Assembly: GCA_035528235.1 (NCBI GenBank)
Contig: DATKZB010000309.1
Coordinates: forward strand, 1 to 25,227
DNA length: 25,227 nt
Source of the DNA: DATKZB01 sp035528235
GTDB lineage: Bacteria > Planctomycetota > Phycisphaerae > FEN-1346
Direction: 5' to 3'
The notes under the pieces: generated by a model
What the model was told of the DNA's origin: nothing
The model's input: the letters and a program-made list of their open reading frames with translations, nothing else
Database searches by the model: none
In this document: positions 21,188 through 25,227 of the stretch, one piece after another
Layout: every line of letters starts with the position of its first letter
Position numbering within the stretch: the stretch's first letter is position 1
Position numbers and translations under genes: made by a program

Positions 21188-24100
21188 TTACGGCCGCTGG
21201 ATGACCGGGGCGGTCCTCACGAGCGGCCGGACGGGCAGGTCCTCGGCGCCCGCAAAGTCGGGGTCGGGCAGGGCCCGGATGTCTTCGTCGCCGCGATACG
21301 GGCAGTTGGCGTCGACCCAGCCGATGAGGACCCGCAGGTCGTCCGGCGGCAGCCGCACGTCGTGATGTTTGCCACTCATGGCGTTCTTCACCAGGCGGCT
21401 CGTGTACGAGAGGTACCGCATGGGCGGCGAGGTGACGTAACTGGCCGGGTCGCTCTGGCCGTAGTTCTCGCACAAGAGGGCCCCGGCGATGCTGGGGGCG
21501 TCCTTGACGTCGAAGCCCACGCGGCCCACGAGCGTCAGGTACGGTTCCTTGAAGATGCCCGAGCCCGGTCGCAGCGTCAGGTCGAGTTTCTTCCGACCCT
21601 TGCCGTCGCCCTGGTGACACGTGCCGCAGCGGCGGTCGAGCACGGGCTGGACCATCCGCTCGTACGAGATGCTGCGCGTGCCCCAGGGCGGCGGCGTGAG
21701 CGGCCGGGCCTCTCGCCGCAGGGCCGTCGCGGCGGCCACGCCGCCCGCGGGCGTCACGGAATGCAGTTCGTGGCAGCCCACGCAACCGCGCTGCTCGCCC
21801 GGCATCACGCCCGTGAACGACCGCATCGTCTGGAGGGCACGGTAATGCTCGTCGAGCAACTGAAAGTGCAGGGCCTGGCCCGGCGGCACGCGGAAGTGGA
21901 CCGACCCGTCGGCCTCGACCGGCGCGGTGCCCAGAATGCGTTTCACCCCGTCGTCCTGGAGGGCCGAGACGGCCGGGCCAGAGAACCGGGCGTCGCGCGT
22001 CCACATCGAGTACGTCCGGGCGTCCATCTGGATGACCCGCAGGTACCGGACCTTGGCGCGGGCCAGTTCCGGCACGCCCTGTCGCACGTCGGCGCTGAAG
22101 AGGATGCCCGCCTCCGGCTCCGCGCGGTCCTTGCCGGTGCCGGGCCAGGCGACGCGGTCGGCCTGGACGGGCGGTCGCGGCCGCGGTCGCACGGGTATGG
22201 CGTGCCAGATGTTGTGGACGCCCTCGTAGATGAGTTCGCGATTGCCGTCCACGTCCATCAGGTACAGCAGGAACTTGTTGCCGCGCTCGGGGCTGCGGGC
22301 TGAGACTAAGAAATCCTTCTCCGAGAGCGGCCAGGGCGTCTTGTACGCCGTGAACTTGCCCGAGGTGTGGTACCGGGGCGACTCGACCGGGTCGAGCGGC
22401 GGCGTGCCGCACTCCGGCCACGGCGTCTCGCGCGTCACCTTCGTCAGACCGTGCGGAAAGTTGAAACCCTTCGCCGGGTCGATGATGCCGATGGACCCCG
22501 CGAACCAGTCGTGGTGCGCCACGCCCGTGAACATGACCCGCTGGCTGCCCGGGATGGGCTGCGGCTCGGCCAGATGGTCGGGCCAGACGCTCTGGTTGCC
22601 CCAGAACGTGGCCGTGTTCGTGCCGTCCTGGTTGGTGGTCCAGAGGCTCTGGATGCGCCAGAGGGCCTTGTCGTGGTATTCCCACCGCGAGTAAATGACC
22701 CGGCCGTCGTTCAACAGGGCCGGGCACCAGTCGGGCTCGTTGTTCCGGCTGATGAGGTAGACGTTGTCCCCCTGGGCGTCGCACCGGGCCAGGATGTACG
22801 AGTACGTGTACGGCATGCACCGGACGTACGTGTTGCCCCGGGTGGTCGAGAACAGGATGTGCCCGTCGGGCAGGTAGATGGGGTCGATGTCGTCGTACGG
22901 CCCGCGGGTCAGTTGCCGCAGGCCCGTCCCGTCGATGTTAATCTCGTACAGGTGGAACGACGGCTCGCCCTGTCGCCACCAGCAGAACACAACCCGCCGG
23001 GCGTCGAACGAGAGGTCGAACTTCCAGAACGATCCGGGCCAGTCGGAGGCGAGTTTGCGGACGCGTCCGCCGGGTTCCAGGCCGTCGAGCACCAGCAACC
23101 GCCCGCCCGGCACGGCCATCATGCCGTTGCGGTGCCGGGCCTGGTGCGGCCACTCGCGGCCCTGGGGGTACGGGTTGTCGATGAAGAGGACCTCGCGGAA
23201 GTCGACGACGGGGTTGGCCAGCGCGATGCGTCGTTTCGCGCGGCGGACGGCCAGGTAGGGGTCGCGCGCCGCCGCGTCCTGGGCGTCCGGGCCGAGGTCG
23301 GCCAGGCGCTTATCGAGGGCGGCGAGTTCCGCCAGGTCCGCCGCCAGGTCGGGCGGCTTCGGGCTCTCGGCCAGGCGTGCCGCCAGGTCGCGGGCCCAGC
23401 CGATTTCGGCGCGTGCCCGGGCCGCCAGGGGTTTGCCCTCGGCCTGGAGCAGCCAGTCGCGTTCTAGAATGGCCGTGGCCTCGGCCGGCGTGAGCGTGCG
23501 GGTCTCGGGTATCGTCGGCAGGACCGGCGGCGCGGGCGCGTATTCCTCATAGATGCCGCGCGGCCGGGGCGCTTGCGCCAGCGCCTTCTTGGCGGCGTCG
23601 GGGATGGCCGCAAATGCCTTCCACCCGCCGACGGGCGTGCCGGCGGCGGCCGCGAGTTGCCCTTGCGACGGCCACGTGCCGCTGTATCCGGTCGCCGGTT
23701 GGCCCAGGCCCGCCATGACGACGCACAGGCCGGTGGGCGGGTCCACCGTCAGGATGCCCTGCGTGCGGGCGTCGAGCGTCGCGTAATCGTTCTCGTGATC
23801 GTGAGCGGCCTCGAGGTTGGCGTACGCCGTCAGGCCGACGTCGGCCAGGGGGGCCGTGCCCAGGTTGGTCAGCACGAACTCGACCGCGGCCACGCTCTCC
23901 CGGCCCATGCAGGCGCGGATGCGGACGCGCAACCGGCCGTCGGCCGTCTCGACCACCGCGACGGCCTGGTCGGTCGCCACGGCCGTGGCCGGACGCACCA
24001 CCTTCAGGTTCTCCGGGGCCGGCTTGCCCGCGATGGGCGTGCCCGCCCGCCGGGCCGCGCCGTCGGTATAGTGGACGTACCATCCGAAACGGCTGCACTG

Positions 24101-24475
24101 GCCGCCGCGCTTCGACACCAGGCTCTGCCGCTTGCCCTCCCAGAAGAAATGGCCGGGCCCCTCGATGGCGAAGTCGGTCGTGCCGTTCCGAATCCAGACG
24201 GTGGGCTGCGGCGGCGCGTCGGGGGCCGGCGGCGGCTCGGCCAGCGAGGCGAACTGCTGCCGGGCCTCGTCCAACCGCGCGGCAACCTTCTCGTGCGAAT
24301 CGTCGAAGGCGAAGAGGACCACCTGGCGGACCGACGCGCCGGGCGCGAGGGCGCCCAGGCGCCACGTCAGCAGGCCGTCGGTGTTGCCGGTCGAATCGAC
24401 CCCCGCGCCCGCGCTGGCGCCCGCCAGGACGGCTATGGTGGCGGCCAGGACACCGGCACGGCCAAGTCCGCGCAT
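21188..24475 (-). CDS. HzsA-related di-heme propeller protein
   Basis: 1095-residue exported protein. A signal peptide (about 1-25) is followed by about 300 residues I do not recognise, a charged alpha-helical stretch (about 330-410), then from about 420 (NPVVDFREVLFIDNPYPQGR) an HzsA-like middle domain with propeller motifs such as FDLSFDARRVVFCW and YLPDGHILFSTTRG. Two heme c sites follow, CVGCH (898-902) and CGTCH (950-954). The C-terminus (KHHDVRLPPDDLRVLIGWVDANCPY) resembles that of planctomycete membrane-associated cytochrome proteins. The ATG at 24475 is preferred because AGGGG lies 7 bases upstream; the ATG at 24490 is in frame and possible. It is upstream of its shorter paralogue and probably co-transcribed with it. 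The hemes would need a System II machinery such as ResB/CcsA. Enzyme activity, if any, is unknown. Confidence 0.88.
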   Translation of the reverse strand: MRGLGRAGVLAATIAVLAGASAGAGVDSTGNTDGLLTWRLGALAPGASVRQVVLFAFDDSHEKVAARLDEARQQFASLAEPPPAPDAPPQPTVWIRNGTTDFAIEGPGHFFWEGKRQSLVSKRGGQCSRFGWYVHYTDGAARRAGTPIAGKPAPENLKVVRPATAVATDQAVAVVETADGRLRVRIRACMGRESVAAVEFVLTNLGTAPLADVGLTAYANLEAAHDHENDYATLDARTQGILTVDPPTGLCVVMAGLGQPATGYSGTWPSQGQLAAAAGTPVGGWKAFAAIPDAAKKALAQAPRPRGIYEEYAPAPPVLPTIPETRTLTPAEATAILERDWLLQAEGKPLAARARAEIGWARDLAARLAESPKPPDLAADLAELAALDKRLADLGPDAQDAAARDPYLAVRRAKRRIALANPVVDFREVLFIDNPYPQGREWPHQARHRNGMMAVPGGRLLVLDGLEPGGRVRKLASDWPGSFWKFDLSFDARRVVFCWWRQGEPSFHLYEINIDGTGLRQLTRGPYDDIDPIYLPDGHILFSTTRGNTYVRCMPYTYSYILARCDAQGDNVYLISRNNEPDWCPALLNDGRVIYSRWEYHDKALWRIQSLWTTNQDGTNTATFWGNQSVWPDHLAEPQPIPGSQRVMFTGVAHHDWFAGSIGIIDPAKGFNFPHGLTKVTRETPWPECGTPPLDPVESPRYHTSGKFTAYKTPWPLSEKDFLVSARSPERGNKFLLYLMDVDGNRELIYEGVHNIWHAIPVRPRPRPPVQADRVAWPGTGKDRAEPEAGILFSADVRQGVPELARAKVRYLRVIQMDARTYSMWTRDARFSGPAVSALQDDGVKRILGTAPVEADGSVHFRVPPGQALHFQLLDEHYRALQTMRSFTGVMPGEQRGCVGCHELHSVTPAGGVAAATALRREARPLTPPPWGTRSISYERMVQPVLDRRCGTCHQGDGKGRKKLDLTLRPGSGIFKEPYLTLVGRVGFDVKDAPSIAGALLCENYGQSDPASYVTSPPMRYLSYTSRLVKNAMSGKHHDVRLPPDDLRVLIGWVDANCPYRGDEDIRALPDPDFAGAEDLPVRPLVRTAPVIQRP

Positions 24476-24573
24476 GGCCAGACCCCTCATCAGTGGAGCA
24501 CCGATAACAGCATACGCCCCGGGTCGCCGGTCTCGCAAGGCCAAACTGCGCGCCACCCACACCCGCGAAAGGC

Positions 24574-24603
24574 TTGCGGGCGGTGCCGCGCACCCGGTAT
24601 GCT
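24574..24603 (+). promoter_or_regulatory. Possible sigma70-type promoter of the right-edge DUF1080 gene
   Basis: TTGCGG (24574-24579) and TATGCT (24598-24603) are 18 bases apart, about 87 bases before the ATG at 24690 in the divergent gap between the HzsA-related gene and this gene. The boxes match 3/6 and 4/6. Confidence 0.3.
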
Positions 24604-24689
24604 GAACGACGTGCCGCCCGCCGGCGCCGGTTCAACCACGGGCTGCGGTCGGCGAACATTCGGTGAATCCGGACAGGAGGAGGTGGACT

Positions 24690-25227
24690 ATGCGTTCGAT
24701 CATTATCTGGTCGGTTCTGGTGGCTGTGCTCGGGTGGCTGGCGGCGACGGGCATCGCGGCGGCCGCTGAGAAGGAAGAAGGCTTCGAGTGCATCTTCAAC
24801 GGCAAGGACCTCGAGGGCTGGGACGGCGACCCGCGGCTCTGGTCGGTCAAGGACGGCGTTATCCGCGGCGAGACGACCGAGGAGAACCCCGCGCGCGGCA
24901 ACACGTTCTGCGTGTGGCGCAGCGGGAAACTGCGGGACTTCGTCCTGAAGATCGCGTTCCGCGTCCAGAACGGCAACTCGGGCATCCAGTACCGCTCGAA
25001 GGAGTTCGACAAGTGGCGCATCGGCGGGTACCAGGCCGAGGTCTGCAACTCGTCGGCGGTGGGGTTCCTGTACCACGAGGCCGGCCGCGCCAGCCTTGTC
25101 AACGTGAGCGATTTCGTGGTCATCGACGAGAAGGGCGAGAAGAAGGTCGTCTCGAAGGTCTCTGACCCCGAGACCCTCAAGAAGGCCGGCTGCTACAAGG
25201 ACAAGGACTGGAACGAGTACATCATCA
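24690..25227 (+). CDS. Secreted DUF1080 protein (3-keto-disaccharide hydrolase family), 5' part only
   Basis: The gene runs off the right edge; 179 codons are visible without a stop. It begins with a signal peptide of about 26 residues (MRSIIIWSVLVAVLGW, cleavage near IAAA/AEKE), followed by the DUF1080 opening motif CIFNGKDLEGWDG, the VKDGVIRGETTEENPARG stretch, the core NGNSGIQYRS and GGYQAEVC. A strong ribosome site (AGGAGGAGG, 24675-24683) precedes the ATG at 24690. It is the fourth DUF1080 domain in the window and diverges from the HzsA-related cluster. The family-typical end of the domain (about 50 more residues) lies outside the window. Confidence 0.93.
   Translation, partial: MRSIIIWSVLVAVLGWLAATGIAAAAEKEEGFECIFNGKDLEGWDGDPRLWSVKDGVIRGETTEENPARGNTFCVWRSGKLRDFVLKIAFRVQNGNSGIQYRSKEFDKWRIGGYQAEVCNSSAVGFLYHEAGRASLVNVSDFVVIDEKGEKKVVSKVSDPETLKKAGCYKDKDWNEYII

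Noticed and set aside
18319..24475. Hydrazine synthase of an anammox bacterium
   Set aside because: Only alpha-like proteins are present; the beta/gamma subunits and hydrazine dehydrogenase are absent, and such HzsA-related proteins are known from non-anammox planctomycetes.

Overview
The window is high-GC bacterial DNA whose gene content points to a planctomycete (phylum Planctomycetota, probably an uncultured lineage; I cannot name a class or genus). The case rests on the mixture of DUF1080 (3-keto-disaccharide hydrolase) proteins, HzsA-related propeller/di-heme proteins, a ThuA protein, PQQ-type propeller lipid/periplasmic proteins, Tat-exported sugar isomerase and aldo/keto reductase proteins, and a ResB/CcsA cytochrome c maturation pair. 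Nineteen genes are supported plus one partial gene at the right edge and one internally deleted remnant. No rRNA, tRNA, transposase, phage gene or CRISPR array was seen.

Layout. 79-2499 (+): resB-like and ccsA-like genes, a System II cytochrome c heme-attachment pair. 2705-3822 (-): an AAC(3)-family acetyltransferase coupled by a 4-base overlap to a shortened Asp/Glu racemase-family gene. 4216-6372 (+): two secreted DUF1080 proteins, one single-domain and one double-domain. 6501-10062 (+): a lipoprotein cellobiose 2-epimerase-like protein overlapping a PQQ-type propeller protein, then an SGNH-hydrolase lipoprotein. 10202-12511 (+): a URO-D-family protein, a tiny membrane protein, and an isoaspartyl methyltransferase with a lipoprotein signal. 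12699-14646: a divergent pair, a Tat aldo/keto reductase (-) and a Tat sugar phosphate isomerase/epimerase-like protein (+). 14733-24475 (-): five genes in one direction, in transcription order two large HzsA-related di-heme propeller proteins, ThuA, a cytoplasmic TIM-barrel isomerase and a ROK kinase-like protein. 24690 to the end (+): the 5' part of another DUF1080 gene, divergent from the HzsA-related gene.

How the genes may work together. Four DUF1080 domains, ThuA, two xylose-isomerase-like TIM barrels, a cellobiose epimerase-like enzyme and a ROK protein suggest oxidative (3-keto) glycoside breakdown, mostly outside the cytoplasm. The usual Gfo/Idh dehydrogenase that makes the 3-keto sugar is not in the window. 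The two HzsA-related proteins carry four CxxCH heme sites in total, and the ResB/CcsA pair is the type of machinery that would attach those hemes. These links are inference from family knowledge and neighbourhood.

The non-coding DNA is unusual. Nearly every intergenic gap carries GC-rich palindromes or short tandem repeats, falling into about seven recurring or self-similar families (called A to H below). Several are present in more than one gap, some with compensatory base changes that keep the stems paired, and one supplies the stop codon of the resB-like gene.
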